The notes under the pieces: model-generated
Databases searched by the model: none
Told to the model about the DNA's origin: nothing
What the model saw: only the letters and a program-made list of their open reading frames with translations
Shown: in pieces, positions 53,956-62,849 of the stretch
Numbering within the stretch: the stretch's first letter is position 1
Layout: each line of letters starts with the position of its first letter
Position numbers and translations under genes: made by a program
DNA from: JARDZU01 sp963730285
GTDB taxonomy: Bacteria; Actinomycetota; Acidimicrobiia; Spongiisociales; ZC4RG35
Assembly: GCA_963730285.1 (NCBI GenBank)
Contig: CAVSQY010000007.1
Span: 372,001 to 436,000, forward strand
Length of the DNA: 64,000 nucleotides
Direction of reading: 5' to 3'

Positions 53956-54248
53956 TGCGCTCGGCGGCCTTGAAGGTCGAGTTGCACCTACCCAACCCTC
54001 AGTCTCTCAAAGAGAAGCGGGGTCTTCTACGGCCGGTCCTGGAGGGTCTGAAGCGTCATGGCTCGTACAGTGTGGCGGAGGTCGATCACCACGACACATG
54101 GCAGCGCGCGGCCATAGGCATCGCCATCGTTGCCCCCGATGGAAAGAGCCTCGCCATGCAGATCTCGAAGGTTCGTCGCTACTTTGATGTGCAGCCCGAG
54201 ATCGAAGTCCTGGAAATTCGGATGAGTGAGATGGAGGAGCCCGAGTGA
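53955..54248 (+). CDS. DUF503 family protein (YlxP-like)
   Basis: 97 residues: LKVELHLPNPQSLKEKRGLLRPVL, and VAEVDHHDTWQRAAIGIAIVAPDGK. Small conserved protein of unknown role commonly found between infB and rbfA. The ATG shares its A with the infB stop (TGATG), and the end overlaps rbfA by 4 nt. Confidence 0.92.
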   Translation: MRSAALKVELHLPNPQSLKEKRGLLRPVLEGLKRHGSYSVAEVDHHDTWQRAAIGIAIVAPDGKSLAMQISKVRRYFDVQPEIEVLEIRMSEMEEPE

Positions 54249-54607
54249 GTGGCACCAGCCCGAGGATGCTCAAGGTCAATTCGACCGTAAAACAGGTGCT
54301 CGCCGAGGAGATCGAGCGTCTCAACGACTCGCGGCTCGACCTGGTCTCCGTGACCGGGGTGGAGACCAGTCCGAATCTCCGCCATGCCACGGTGTTCATC
54401 GATGTGCTGGGATCCGACCAAACTGGCGACGCCCTGGTGGCTCTGAGCAAGGCCTCGCGACGCCTCCAGTCGGCCATCGGCAGGCAGGTCAGGATGAAGT
54501 TCACGCCGATCCTCGAGTTCGCCGTCGATCCCGGTGTGGTGACAGGTGAGAAGATCGAGTCGATACTGCGTGAGATAGACCGGGGGCGTGATGACGAAGA
54601 AGAGTGA
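54245..54607 (+). CDS. rbfA: Ribosome-binding factor A
   Basis: 120 residues; GTG start (GTGA overlap). KH-like fold: MLKVNSTVKQVLAEEIERL, VTGVETSPNLRHATVFIDVLG, and RMKFTPILEFAVD. 16S 5'-end maturation. Its last codons overlap the nrnA gene. Confidence 0.95.
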   Translation: MSGTSPRMLKVNSTVKQVLAEEIERLNDSRLDLVSVTGVETSPNLRHATVFIDVLGSDQTGDALVALSKASRRLQSAIGRQVRMKFTPILEFAVDPGVVTGEKIESILREIDRGRDDEEE

Positions 54608-55571
54608 ACGAGAGCTGATCGAGGCTGCTGCCGAGGCGATCAGGACGTCCGAGAGTCTGGCGCTCGCATGTCACGTCGGCCCCGACGGAGATGCCCTCGG
54701 ATCAATGATTGGATTTGGGCTAGCAGCCCGCAATGCGGGCAAGAGGGTCGTTGCGAGCTTCGGCTCGCCGTTCTCGGTGCCGGGGAATCTCTCGTTCCTT
54801 CCCACAGACCTGTTGGTTCACCCGGACGAGTTCCCCAAACAGCCTGAGACCATGGTGGTGTTCGACGCCGGGGTGGCTGACCGGCTTGGCGAGTTGGGAT
54901 CGGTGGCCGGGGATGCAGGCCAACTGATCGTGCTGGATCACCATGCGACCGGCGGTGACTTTGGCGACATCCCCGTCGTGAGACCGGACGCAGCCGCGAC
55001 CGGGGTGTTGGTCGCCGAGCTGTTGGACGAGTTGGGGTGGCCCTTGACTCCAGCGATCGCGACCTGTCTCCAAACGGCCGTGGTCACCGACACGGGACGC
55101 TTTCAGTACGCCGCCACCACCCCATCGGTATTCGAGCTGGCGGCTCGACTGGTCAGGGCCGGTGCACGACCTGCAGACATCAGCCAGAAGGTGTACGAGG
55201 AGGCGCCGTTCGGATACCTCAAGGCAGCAGGAGCCGCACTCAGCCGGGCAACACTGGATCGAGACCTGAGCATGGTTTCGACCGTCATCAGCGAAGACGA
55301 CCTCGTGGCCGCCGGAATCGACTGGGGAGACATCGACAATCTCATCAATACCGTCCGGCTTGCACAGGAAGCGGATGTCGCTGTCATCGTCAAGGTTCAC
55401 AAGGACGGTCGCGTCAAATTGAGCATGCGTTCGCGCGGTGGCACCGACGTGGGGGGCCTGGCGGCCGCGATGGGAGGAGGAGGTCACAGGCTGGCATCGG
55501 GGGTCACGTATGCCGGTACCGCCGAGGCTGCCCTCGACGAAGTCAGAAAGCGAATCGGGGACCACAGGTGA
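54588..55571 (+). CDS. nrnA: DHH-family phosphoesterase, oligoribonuclease/pAp phosphatase type
   Basis: 327 residues (326 from the ATG at 54591). DHH motifs: CHVGPDGDALGSMIGF, VVFDAG, VLDHHATGG, TDTGRFQY, and C-terminal DHHA1 GGGGHRLASG. NrnA degrades nanoRNA and dephosphorylates pAp; a c-di-nucleotide phosphodiesterase function is an alternative. Between rbfA and truB, as in other actinobacteria. Confidence 0.92.
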   Translation: MMTKKSERELIEAAAEAIRTSESLALACHVGPDGDALGSMIGFGLAARNAGKRVVASFGSPFSVPGNLSFLPTDLLVHPDEFPKQPETMVVFDAGVADRLGELGSVAGDAGQLIVLDHHATGGDFGDIPVVRPDAAATGVLVAELLDELGWPLTPAIATCLQTAVVTDTGRFQYAATTPSVFELAARLVRAGARPADISQKVYEEAPFGYLKAAGAALSRATLDRDLSMVSTVISEDDLVAAGIDWGDIDNLINTVRLAQEADVAVIVKVHKDGRVKLSMRSRGGTDVGGLAAAMGGGGHRLASGVTYAGTAEAALDEVRKRIGDHR

Positions 55572-56446
55572 CCAGGGGATTCCTGATCGTCGACAAGCCG
55601 GGCGGCATCACCTCCACCGGGGTGGTCTCAAGGGTCAAGAGGGCGACCGGGGAAAAGAAGGTTGGGCACGCAGGGACTCTCGACCCCATGGCCACCGGGA
55701 TGCTGGTGGTGGCACTCGGTCGGGCAACCCGCCTGATTCGATATGTCCAGGACCAGCCCAAGGAGTACCTGGCCACGGCGATGTTCGGGGTTTCCACCGA
55801 CACGTTGGATGCCGAAGGAGCGGTGCTGTCGAGGGAGCCGATGAGCTTCACCGCCGACGAGTTGGCAACGGTGGCCCGCAGGTTCGTCGGGACCACACAC
55901 CAAGTACCGCCCATGGTGTCCGCGCTCAAGCACCAGGGTCGTCGTCTCTACGAGCTGGCTCGCCAAGGCGAGGTGGTGGAGCGGGAGGCGCGCCCGATCG
56001 AGATCTACGAGCTGGAGATCGAGGCTGTCGGCAGTGAGCCTTATCCGGAGGTCAGGTTTCGGGTGGTGTGCGGCAAGGGGACCTATGTCCGGTCCCTGGC
56101 AGACGATCTGGCCGGCGCGCTCGGCGGCTCAGCCCACCTCGTTGCTTTGCGCCGAACCCGGACCGGTTGGTTCGACATCGAACGTGACGGCCTGCCACTG
56201 GGTGATCTCGAAAATTGGCGGGAGCGGTTGATCGAGCCCGCCCGCGCCCTGGAGGATTTACCCGCGGTGACCGTGGGTGCCGAGACGATGCGGGGTGTTT
56301 GCAACGGGATGCCGTTCGTCGGAGGCGAATTGGCCGAAATCCCTGACGACGCTGCCGTGAGGGTCCTCGGCCCGAGTGGTGGCCTTCTCGCGGTATATCG
56401 GCGCAGCGGTGAGCAGGTGCGCCCCGAGGTGGTGATCGGGGCATGA
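55568..56446 (+). CDS. truB: tRNA pseudouridine-55 synthase
   Basis: 292 residues from GTG 55568 (GTGA overlap with nrnA); the longer frame to 55037 is a shadow. GFLIVDKPGGITSTGVV, catalytic Asp in HAGTLDPMATGML, QVPPMVSALKHQGRRLYELAR, and GKGTYVRSLADDLA. The C-terminal ~60 residues form a PUA-like domain. Confidence 0.96.
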   Translation: MTRGFLIVDKPGGITSTGVVSRVKRATGEKKVGHAGTLDPMATGMLVVALGRATRLIRYVQDQPKEYLATAMFGVSTDTLDAEGAVLSREPMSFTADELATVARRFVGTTHQVPPMVSALKHQGRRLYELARQGEVVEREARPIEIYELEIEAVGSEPYPEVRFRVVCGKGTYVRSLADDLAGALGGSAHLVALRRTRTGWFDIERDGLPLGDLENWRERLIEPARALEDLPAVTVGAETMRGVCNGMPFVGGELAEIPDDAAVRVLGPSGGLLAVYRRSGEQVRPEVVIGA

Positions 56447-57366
56447 AGGTGCTTTCGGGCGGCTGGCCCGATTGGGAGCCGGTGGACGCCGATTCGGCGG
56501 TGACGATCGGTGTTTTCGACGGAGTTCATGTCGGGCATCGACGACTGCTGGCGGGAGTGGTCGGGTCGGGCCTGACACCGGCCGTCCTGACATTCGACCC
56601 ACATCCTGCCGAGGTGCTCTCACCCGGCTCGCACCCGCGTCTCCTCACCACGGTCGATGAGAGGATCCGGTTGCTCGAGGCCATCGGCATCGAGTTGGTC
56701 GGAGTTCTCGATCTTGCCGAGATCAGGGCCTTTTCCCCGGAGCAGTTCGTTGCCGACATCCTGGTCGGGAAGATGGGGATGGCCCATCTGGTAGCCGGGA
56801 CCGACTTCCACTTTGGCAAGGATCGGGCCGGAGACATCGATTTCCTGGTGTCGGCGGGGAGTGGGCATGGCTTCGACGTGGAGGTGGTCGAGCTCCAGCA
56901 ACAAGACGGAGTGATCTCGTCGAGTCGCATACGAAGCCTGGTCGAGCAGGGGGCCGTGTCTGATGCGGCGTTGCTTCTTGGTTCCGACTTCACACTCACA
57001 AACACTGTCATCCACGGCGATGAGAGGGGTCGCGACCTCGGGTTCCCCACCGCCAACATCCTTCCTCCGGAGCGAAAGGTCATCCCCGGACATGGCATAT
57101 ATGCCGGGCGGGCAAGAGTCGCCGACGAGAGCCATGCCGCTGCCATCAGCGTTGGCGTCCGGCCCACATTCGGTGGGTCGCAGTTGTTGATCGAGGCCTA
57201 CATCCTCGACTTCGAAGGCGACCTATACGACCGGGCCCTGAGCCTCGAGTTCGTCGAGAAGCTGCGTCCCGAGCTCGACTTTGCAGACGTTTCCGACCTG
57301 GTCCTGCAGATGGGCGAGGATGTCGAGCTGGTCAGGGGCATCATTAGTGCCCCGGCCAAGAGCTGA
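56443..57366 (+). CDS. ribF: Bifunctional riboflavin kinase/FAD synthetase
   Basis: 307 residues; ATGA overlap with truB. Adenylyltransferase half: VTIGVFDGVHVGHRRLL, VLTFDPHPAEV, and ISSSRIRSLVEQG. Kinase half: RGRDLGFPTANI, HGIYAGRARV, and VGVRPTFGG. Supplies FMN and FAD, including the FAD used by ApbE. Confidence 0.96.
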   Translation: MKVLSGGWPDWEPVDADSAVTIGVFDGVHVGHRRLLAGVVGSGLTPAVLTFDPHPAEVLSPGSHPRLLTTVDERIRLLEAIGIELVGVLDLAEIRAFSPEQFVADILVGKMGMAHLVAGTDFHFGKDRAGDIDFLVSAGSGHGFDVEVVELQQQDGVISSSRIRSLVEQGAVSDAALLLGSDFTLTNTVIHGDERGRDLGFPTANILPPERKVIPGHGIYAGRARVADESHAAAISVGVRPTFGGSQLLIEAYILDFEGDLYDRALSLEFVEKLRPELDFADVSDLVLQMGEDVELVRGIISAPAKS

Positions 57367-57378
57367 CGGGGGCGGGTC

Positions 57379-58536
57379 ATGCCGGAGCAAGCGCGCCACC
57401 GAATACCCACAGGCAGCGCCGTGGTGGTGAAGGCGGGAACTTCGAGTCTGGTCCGCGATGGGGGAATGCTCGATGCCGATGCGCTTCAGGCCACGGTGGG
57501 ACACATTGCCAAGCTGGCCAAGGATGGCTACAAACCCGTTTTGGTCTCCTCCGGGGCAGTGGCGGCCGGCTTGCCGGCGCTTGGGCTGTCTCGACGCCCG
57601 TCCGACGTGCCCGGCCTCCAGGCAGCCGCCGCGGTAGGCCAGGGTCTCCTCATGGAGCGCTATGCAGGCTTGTTCGCGGACCAGGGGATCGTTGTCGGCC
57701 AGGTGTTGTTGACCAAAGACCTGTTGGCCAGTCGGGCCCAGTACTTGCACGCTCGGGACGCCCTGCAGAAGCTGCTCACCCTTGGCGTCGTCCCCATCAT
57801 CAACGAGAACGACACTGTCGTGGTCGACGAGCTCAGATTGGGGGACAACGATCGTCTCGCGGCTGTTGTGTCACATCTCGTTGGCGCCGGGATCCTGGTC
57901 ATCCTCACTGATACACGCGGGTTGTACTCGGCCGACCCGCGTGTTGTAGAGGAAGCGGAGCTCCTTGGCGCGGTCCATGCCACCGACCAGGCGCTCGATG
58001 GCGTCACGGGAGGAGCTTCCGGTCCCTTCGGTTCCGGTGGGGCGGCGACCAAAGTGGCGGCGGCGCGGATGGCCGCGTGGTCCGGGATCCCGACCGTGAT
58101 CGCCGATGCCAGTGCGGATCGAGTGGTAGAGAGAGCGGTCGGTGGCGAGGAGGTTGGGACTTGGGTCACCCCGCACTCCGAGCGATTGGTGGCGCGGAAG
58201 CTGTGGATTGCCTTCGGCCAGCGCTCGGAGGGCCGTGTCACTGTCGACCTGGGTGCGGCGGCGGCCCTGATCGAACAGGGCAAGTCGCTGTTGGCAGTGG
58301 GAGTGACGTCGATCGAGGGGAACTTCGATGCTGGTGCCGCCGTCGAGGTCTTCGACCCTGCGGGCGAACTGATTGGGAAGGGCGCTATCGGGCTGGGTGC
58401 CCCCGAGGCCCGAGAGGCAGTTGGGAGGCACAGCTCGGAAGTTGGCGGAGTCCTCATTCACCGCGATGATTTCGTCCGGCTGGCAGTTCCTCGGGTTTCC
58501 GAAGGGCGGCCCTCCGCCGATAGGCTCCGCGCATGA
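57379..58536 (+). CDS. proB: Glutamate 5-kinase
   Basis: 385 residues. Kinase domain (VVVKAGTSSLV, VSSGAVAAGLPALGL, INENDTVVVDELRLGDNDRLAA, GGAATKVAAARMA) and C-terminal PUA domain (~290-385). First step of proline synthesis. Placed with proA between ribF and rpsO, an unusual site for this pair. Confidence 0.96.
   Translation: MPEQARHRIPTGSAVVVKAGTSSLVRDGGMLDADALQATVGHIAKLAKDGYKPVLVSSGAVAAGLPALGLSRRPSDVPGLQAAAAVGQGLLMERYAGLFADQGIVVGQVLLTKDLLASRAQYLHARDALQKLLTLGVVPIINENDTVVVDELRLGDNDRLAAVVSHLVGAGILVILTDTRGLYSADPRVVEEAELLGAVHATDQALDGVTGGASGPFGSGGAATKVAAARMAAWSGIPTVIADASADRVVERAVGGEEVGTWVTPHSERLVARKLWIAFGQRSEGRVTVDLGAAAALIEQGKSLLAVGVTSIEGNFDAGAAVEVFDPAGELIGKGAIGLGAPEAREAVGRHSSEVGGVLIHRDDFVRLAVPRVSEGRPSADRLRA
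58521..58526 (+). promoter_or_regulatory. Possible internal -10 box TAGGCT before proA
   Basis: TAGGCT, 6 nt (CCGCGC), then ATG 58533, but it lies inside proB coding sequence, so chance is possible. Confidence 0.3.
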
Positions 58537-59771
58537 TCGACCAGATCGGCAGAAGGGCGCGTGATGCATCCAATGCCCTGAGGGCTTCCACAGGTTCGAC
58601 CCGCGCCGCCGCCCTCAACGAGATGGCCGAGTCGGTTTCGCTTTCGTCCGGCCCAATTCTCGACGCCAACGCGCTGGACATGGAACAGGCGCGCTCAGGA
58701 GGCATAGCGGGCGCCCTCCTCGATCGGCTTCGGCTCACCGAGGATCGGATCGCCGGGATGGCCGAGAGCTTGAGGAAGGTGGCGGGCCTCCCGGATCCGG
58801 TGGGACGGGAGACGGGCGGTTGGTCGCTCTACAACGGAGTCCGGCTTCACCGTGTCCGGGTGCCCCTCGGGGTGGTGGCTGTGATCTACGAGGCGCGTCC
58901 CAACGTCACGGCCGATGCATCCGGTCTCTGCATCCGATCGGGCAACGCGGTGATTCTGAGGGGCTCCTCCTACGCACTTCGATCGAATATCGCCATCTCC
59001 TCCGCACTCCGTGGTGCCTTGGTCGAGGCAGGCCTGCCTGAAGATGGGATTCAGCTCCTCGCCGACACCACCAGGGCGACAGCCAAGGCACTGATGCAGG
59101 CGACGGAATGGGTGGATTTGCTGGTGCCGCGGGGAGGCCCGGGCCTGGTGGAGGCGGTGAGGAGGGATGCCACGGTGCCCACAGTCATCGACGGGGCGGG
59201 CAACTGCCACGTCTATGTCGACGTCGAAGCTGACCTCGACAAAGCGGCCAGCATCGTCCTCAACGCCAAGACTCAACGTCCCGGGGTCTGCAATGCGGCG
59301 GAAAAGCTCCTCGTGCACGAGGCGGTCGCCGATCACTTCCTCCCATCGATCACGAAGGCTCTCGCCGCCGAGGGTGTGGAGATTCGCGGCGATGACAGGG
59401 TGCGCTCCATCGTGCCCGACATCCTCGAGGCCACTGCCGAGGATTGGTCAACGGAGTACCTGGCCATGGTGATCGCCATCGCTGTGGTCGACGACGTAGG
59501 TCGAGCCATCGATCACGTGCGCACCTACGGCACCGGCCATACCGAGGCAATCGTCACCGAGAGCCTGGTCACCGCAGAGCGATTCATCGAAGGCGTCGAC
59601 ACGGCGGTGGTGGCGGTGAATGTGTCCACCAGGTTCACCGATGGCGAGGAGTTCGGGTTTGGCGCTGAGATCGGGAACTCCACCCAGAAGCTCCACGTGC
59701 GTGGCCCGATGGGACTCGAGTCGCTCACCAGCGAGCGCTATGTCCTCTATGGAGACGGACAAGTGCGATGA
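58533..59771 (+). CDS. proA: Glutamate-5-semialdehyde dehydrogenase
   Basis: 412 residues, ATGA overlap with proB. VPLGVVAVIYEARPNVTADA, RGGPGLVEAVRRDATVP, the active-site Cys in TQRPGVCNAAEKLLVH, and ending FGAEIGNSTQKLHVRGPMGLESLTS. Second step to proline. Confidence 0.96.
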   Translation: MIDQIGRRARDASNALRASTGSTRAAALNEMAESVSLSSGPILDANALDMEQARSGGIAGALLDRLRLTEDRIAGMAESLRKVAGLPDPVGRETGGWSLYNGVRLHRVRVPLGVVAVIYEARPNVTADASGLCIRSGNAVILRGSSYALRSNIAISSALRGALVEAGLPEDGIQLLADTTRATAKALMQATEWVDLLVPRGGPGLVEAVRRDATVPTVIDGAGNCHVYVDVEADLDKAASIVLNAKTQRPGVCNAAEKLLVHEAVADHFLPSITKALAAEGVEIRGDDRVRSIVPDILEATAEDWSTEYLAMVIAIAVVDDVGRAIDHVRTYGTGHTEAIVTESLVTAERFIEGVDTAVVAVNVSTRFTDGEEFGFGAEIGNSTQKLHVRGPMGLESLTSERYVLYGDGQVR

Positions 59772-59814
59772 CCCTATGGCGAGCTCCGGTTGGGGTTACA
59801 TGCGGACGTCCTGC

Positions 59815-59820
59815 TACAGT
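59815..59820 (+). promoter_or_regulatory. Candidate -10 box TACAGT for rpsO
   Basis: TACAGT in the 88-nt gap after proA, giving a ~30-nt leader for rpsO. Confidence 0.4.
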
Positions 59821-59859
59821 TGTCGTTGTTCCCCCGGATCAATTCAGGTTTCACGCGTA

Positions 59860-60117
59860 ATGAAGACAACGACCGAGATAGTCGCCGAATATGGCACTCA
59901 TGAAAGCGATACGGGCTCACCAGAGGTCCAGGTAGCGCTGCTAACCGAGCGAATCAGCCACCTCACCGAGCATCTTCGCGAGCACAAGCACGATCACCAC
60001 AGCCGACGCGGCCTGCTGATGATGGTCGGCCAGCGCCGTCGTCTGCTCGACTACCTGCGAAGACAGGATGTCGAGCGTTATCGAAGTCTCATCGCCAAGT
60101 TGGGATTGCGACGCTGA
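59860..60117 (+). CDS. rpsO: 30S ribosomal protein S15
   Basis: 85 residues from ATG 59860. TGSPEVQVALLTERISHLTEHL, HKHDHHSRRGLLMMVGQRRRLLDYLRR, and ending YRSLIAKLGLRR. The longer frame to 59620 shadows proA. Followed by a 209-nt structured gap and pnp. Confidence 0.97.
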   Translation: MKTTTEIVAEYGTHESDTGSPEVQVALLTERISHLTEHLREHKHDHHSRRGLLMMVGQRRRLLDYLRRQDVERYRSLIAKLGLRR

Positions 60118-60129
60118 TCTAGATTTCGC

Positions 60130-60151
60130 GAGGGGCGGGTGACCGCTCCTC
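60130..60151 (+). other. Hairpin after rpsO (9-bp stem, GTGA loop)
   Basis: GAGGGGCGG-GTGA-CCGCTCCTC. A GNRA-type tetraloop on a 9-bp stem with one G-T pair, followed by ACGTTTAT. May be the rpsO attenuator or 3'-end stabiliser; the T-run is poor. A second small stem, GGGGC-GAT-GCCCC, follows at 60160-60172. Confidence 0.55.
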
Positions 60152-60241
60152 ACGTTTATGGGGCGATGCCCCAAACCGAACCCGACCGGTTGTCGGGAGC
60201 AAGACGGCTACTGCCCAAGGCAGAGCCCAAAGATGAGCCCT

Positions 60242-60299
60242 GCCGGTTGTCAGTGGCGATGCCTCACATCCTCGAGAGGCATGACCACTGCCAACGGGC
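60242..60299 (+). other. Long leader hairpin of pnp
   Basis: Nested stem: GCCGGTTG/CAACGGGC (60242-60249 with 60292-60299, one mismatch), CAGTGG/CCACTG (60251-60256 with 60285-60290), and ATGCCTC/GAGGCAT (60259-60265 with 60276-60282), with a 10-nt loop. It ends 28 nt before the pnp GTG. Long stems here are RNase III sites for PNPase autoregulation in other bacteria; the same role is inferred. Two smaller stems precede it (60181-60197 and 60211-60223). Confidence 0.65.
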
Positions 60300-60326
60300 T
60301 TGGCTCCCAAACACAAGGAGCACTTA

Positions 60327-62753
60327 GTGCCCGAAATCTCCGTAACGGGGACCATCGGCGGCAAAGAGTTCGTCCTGAGCACCGGCAAACTTGCCGGTCA
60401 GGCCGACGGCGCCGTGGTTGCCCGTCTTGGCGGAACCCAAATGTTGGTGACCGCCACCGCAAACAAGAAGCTGCGAGAGGGTGTCGATTTCTTTCCCCTC
60501 ACCGTTGACTTCGAAGAGCGCATGTACTCGGTGGGAAAGATCCCCGGGTCGTTCTTCCGCCGTGAGGGCCGTCCCTCTGAGCAGGCCATCCTGACCTGTC
60601 GCCTCATCGACCGACCACTGCGCCCATCGTTCGCAGACGGCTACCGGTGTGAGACCCACGTCGTGATCACCTCGCTGGCAGTGGATCAAGAGAATCCATT
60701 TGATGTGGTTGCCCTCAATGGGGCATCAGCGGCTCTCACCGTGAGTTCCATCCCATTCCAGGGCCCGATCGGCGGCGTTCGTCTTGGGCTCAAGGACGGC
60801 GAGTGGATCCCATTCCCCACCCATGAAGATCTCGAAGGCTCGGTTTTCGAGCTCGTCGTGGCCGGCGGCCGCAACGAAGAAGGCGGGATCGACATCATCA
60901 TGGTCGAGGCCGGTTCGACTCCGAACGGCCTTCGCCTGATCGCCGGTGGGCAAGCCCCATCGGACGAGGACACCGTGGCGCGTGGTCTCGAGGAGGCCAA
61001 GCAGTACATAGGTGAGTCAATCGATCTCCAGAACGAATTGGCCTCCAAGGTCACCAAGAAGGAGGTCGAGTGGCCAATCGCCCTCGACTACACCGACGAG
61101 ATCTATCAGCAGGTCCGCCAGGCGGCTGAGCCGAAACTCGCATCGGTCGTTGCCATCGCCGACAAGCAGGAGCGCAAAACGGCCCAAGACGAGGCCTTCG
61201 AGGCCACGATCTCAGAGTTGAGCCTGGCCGAGGATGACGACGAAGGTCGCACCCAGGCGGGCCGCGCATTCAAGTCTGTGCTGAAAGACATCATGAGAAA
61301 GCGCGTGGTCGAGGAAGGGATCAGGCTGGACGGTCGTGGGCCAACCGACATCCGACCGATCTCCGCCGAGGTCGGACTGGTGCCGCGAACCCATGGTTCC
61401 GGTCTGTTCACACGTGGCGAGACCCAGGTGCTCAACTTGACCACCCTTGGGATGCTGAAGATGGAGCAGATGCTCGACACCCTCGCTCTCGAGGACTCGA
61501 AGCGCTACATGCACCACTACAACTTCCCACCCTTCTCGACGGGCGAGGCAGGCTTCATGCGAGGCCCCAAGCGCCGGGAGATCGGTCATGGGGCTCTGGC
61601 TGAAAAGGCTGTCTTGCCGGTGATTCCCACCGAGGAGGACTTCCCCTACACGTTGAGGTTGGTCTCGGAGGTCCTGTCGTCCAACGGTTCGACATCGATG
61701 GCATCGGTATGCGCCTCCTCGCTATCCCTCATGGACGCTGGTGTGCCTATCGCTGCGCCGGTGGGCGGCATCGCCATGGGCCTCATCGAGAGGGACGGAA
61801 AGTACGTCACCCTGACGGACATCCTGGGCACCGAAGACGCCCTGGGGGACATGGACTTCAAGGTGGCCGGCACCAGAGACGTCATCACGGCGCTCCAACT
61901 CGACACCAAGCTCGAGGGTCTTCCCTCGGAGGTGCTGACAAAGGCCCTCGACCAGGCCAAGGTCGCCCGTCTCTTCATCCTCGACAAGATGGCAGAGGCA
62001 ATCGCCGAGCCACGCAGCGAGATGAACGAGTTCGCTCCGCGCATCGAGTCGATCGAGATCCCCAAGGACAAGATCGGCGAGGTGATCGGCCCCAAGGGGG
62101 CGGTCATCCGGGAGCTGGAGGAAGTGACCGGCGCCGCCATCGAGATCGAAGAAGCCGACGGGAAGGGCATCGTCAGAATCGCCTCCTCGGACGGTGCAGC
62201 TTTGGCTGCCGCCCGGGAGAAGATCACCCAGATCGCTTTTCCACCCGAGGTGGAGCTCGGCGAGGAGTACCACGGCAAGGTGGTCAACATCACCAAGTTC
62301 GGTGCGTTCGTCAACATCCTTCCTGGCCGCGATGGCCTTCTCCACATCTCACGTCTGGACGGCTCCAAGCGCGTCGAGCGCGTCGAGGACTACCTGAGCG
62401 ACGGCCAGGAGCTCGATGTGCGGGTTCGTGAGATCGACAGGGGCAAGGTCAGCCTCGAGTTGGTCAATGCCCTCGAGGGCGCAACCCTTCCCGACTCAGA
62501 GCCGGCACGCCAGGGCGGCGGAGACCGTGGTCGTGACAACGGCTCGCGGGATCGTGACCGTGGTGGCCGTGACCGTGGCAGCCGCGACCGTGGCAGCCGT
62601 GAGCGTGGTGGTCGTGACGGTGGCGGATCCGGCGGCGGCCGCGACAGCCAGGCTTCCAAGAGCGAGAGCAGCAGCCAGGGTGGTGCCGGTGGCGAGCGTC
62701 GCCGCGTTGCCAAGAGCTTCGACGAGGCTTTCGAGGAGATCGGCGAGTCCTGA
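60327..62753 (+). CDS. pnp: Polynucleotide phosphorylase with Arg/Gly-rich tail
   Basis: 808 residues from GTG 60327, AAGGAG 6 nt upstream. Two RNase PH domains (FFPLTVDFEERMYSVGKIPG, FFRREGRPSEQAIL; FPPFSTGEAGFMRGPKRREIGHG, SSNGSTSMASVCA), KH domain (IGEVIGPKGAVIRELEE), and S1 domain (GKVVNITKFGAFVNILPGRDG). Residues ~735-785 are a low-complexity tail of DRG, SRD and GGR units, probably for RNA contact. 3'-5' RNA degradation and polymerisation. Confidence 0.96.
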   Translation: MPEISVTGTIGGKEFVLSTGKLAGQADGAVVARLGGTQMLVTATANKKLREGVDFFPLTVDFEERMYSVGKIPGSFFRREGRPSEQAILTCRLIDRPLRPSFADGYRCETHVVITSLAVDQENPFDVVALNGASAALTVSSIPFQGPIGGVRLGLKDGEWIPFPTHEDLEGSVFELVVAGGRNEEGGIDIIMVEAGSTPNGLRLIAGGQAPSDEDTVARGLEEAKQYIGESIDLQNELASKVTKKEVEWPIALDYTDEIYQQVRQAAEPKLASVVAIADKQERKTAQDEAFEATISELSLAEDDDEGRTQAGRAFKSVLKDIMRKRVVEEGIRLDGRGPTDIRPISAEVGLVPRTHGSGLFTRGETQVLNLTTLGMLKMEQMLDTLALEDSKRYMHHYNFPPFSTGEAGFMRGPKRREIGHGALAEKAVLPVIPTEEDFPYTLRLVSEVLSSNGSTSMASVCASSLSLMDAGVPIAAPVGGIAMGLIERDGKYVTLTDILGTEDALGDMDFKVAGTRDVITALQLDTKLEGLPSEVLTKALDQAKVARLFILDKMAEAIAEPRSEMNEFAPRIESIEIPKDKIGEVIGPKGAVIRELEEVTGAAIEIEEADGKGIVRIASSDGAALAAAREKITQIAFPPEVELGEEYHGKVVNITKFGAFVNILPGRDGLLHISRLDGSKRVERVEDYLSDGQELDVRVREIDRGKVSLELVNALEGATLPDSEPARQGGGDRGRDNGSRDRDRGGRDRGSRDRGSRERGGRDGGGSGGGRDSQASKSESSSQGGAGGERRRVAKSFDEAFEEIGES

Positions 62754-62776
62754 TACGCAGGGCTCCTATGCTGTCG

Positions 62777-62810
62777 AAGGGGACGGGCTTGCCCGTCCCC
62801 TTTGCTTTTC
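62777..62810 (+). terminator. Rho-independent terminator of pnp
   Basis: AAGGGGACGGGC/GCCCGTCCCCTT is a perfect 12-bp stem around TT, followed by TGCTTTTC. The clearest terminator in the window; it closes the rimP-to-pnp block. Confidence 0.88.
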
Positions 62811-62849
62811 CCGCATAGACTCGGGAAGAGACGAACTTGGGGGGCAGGA

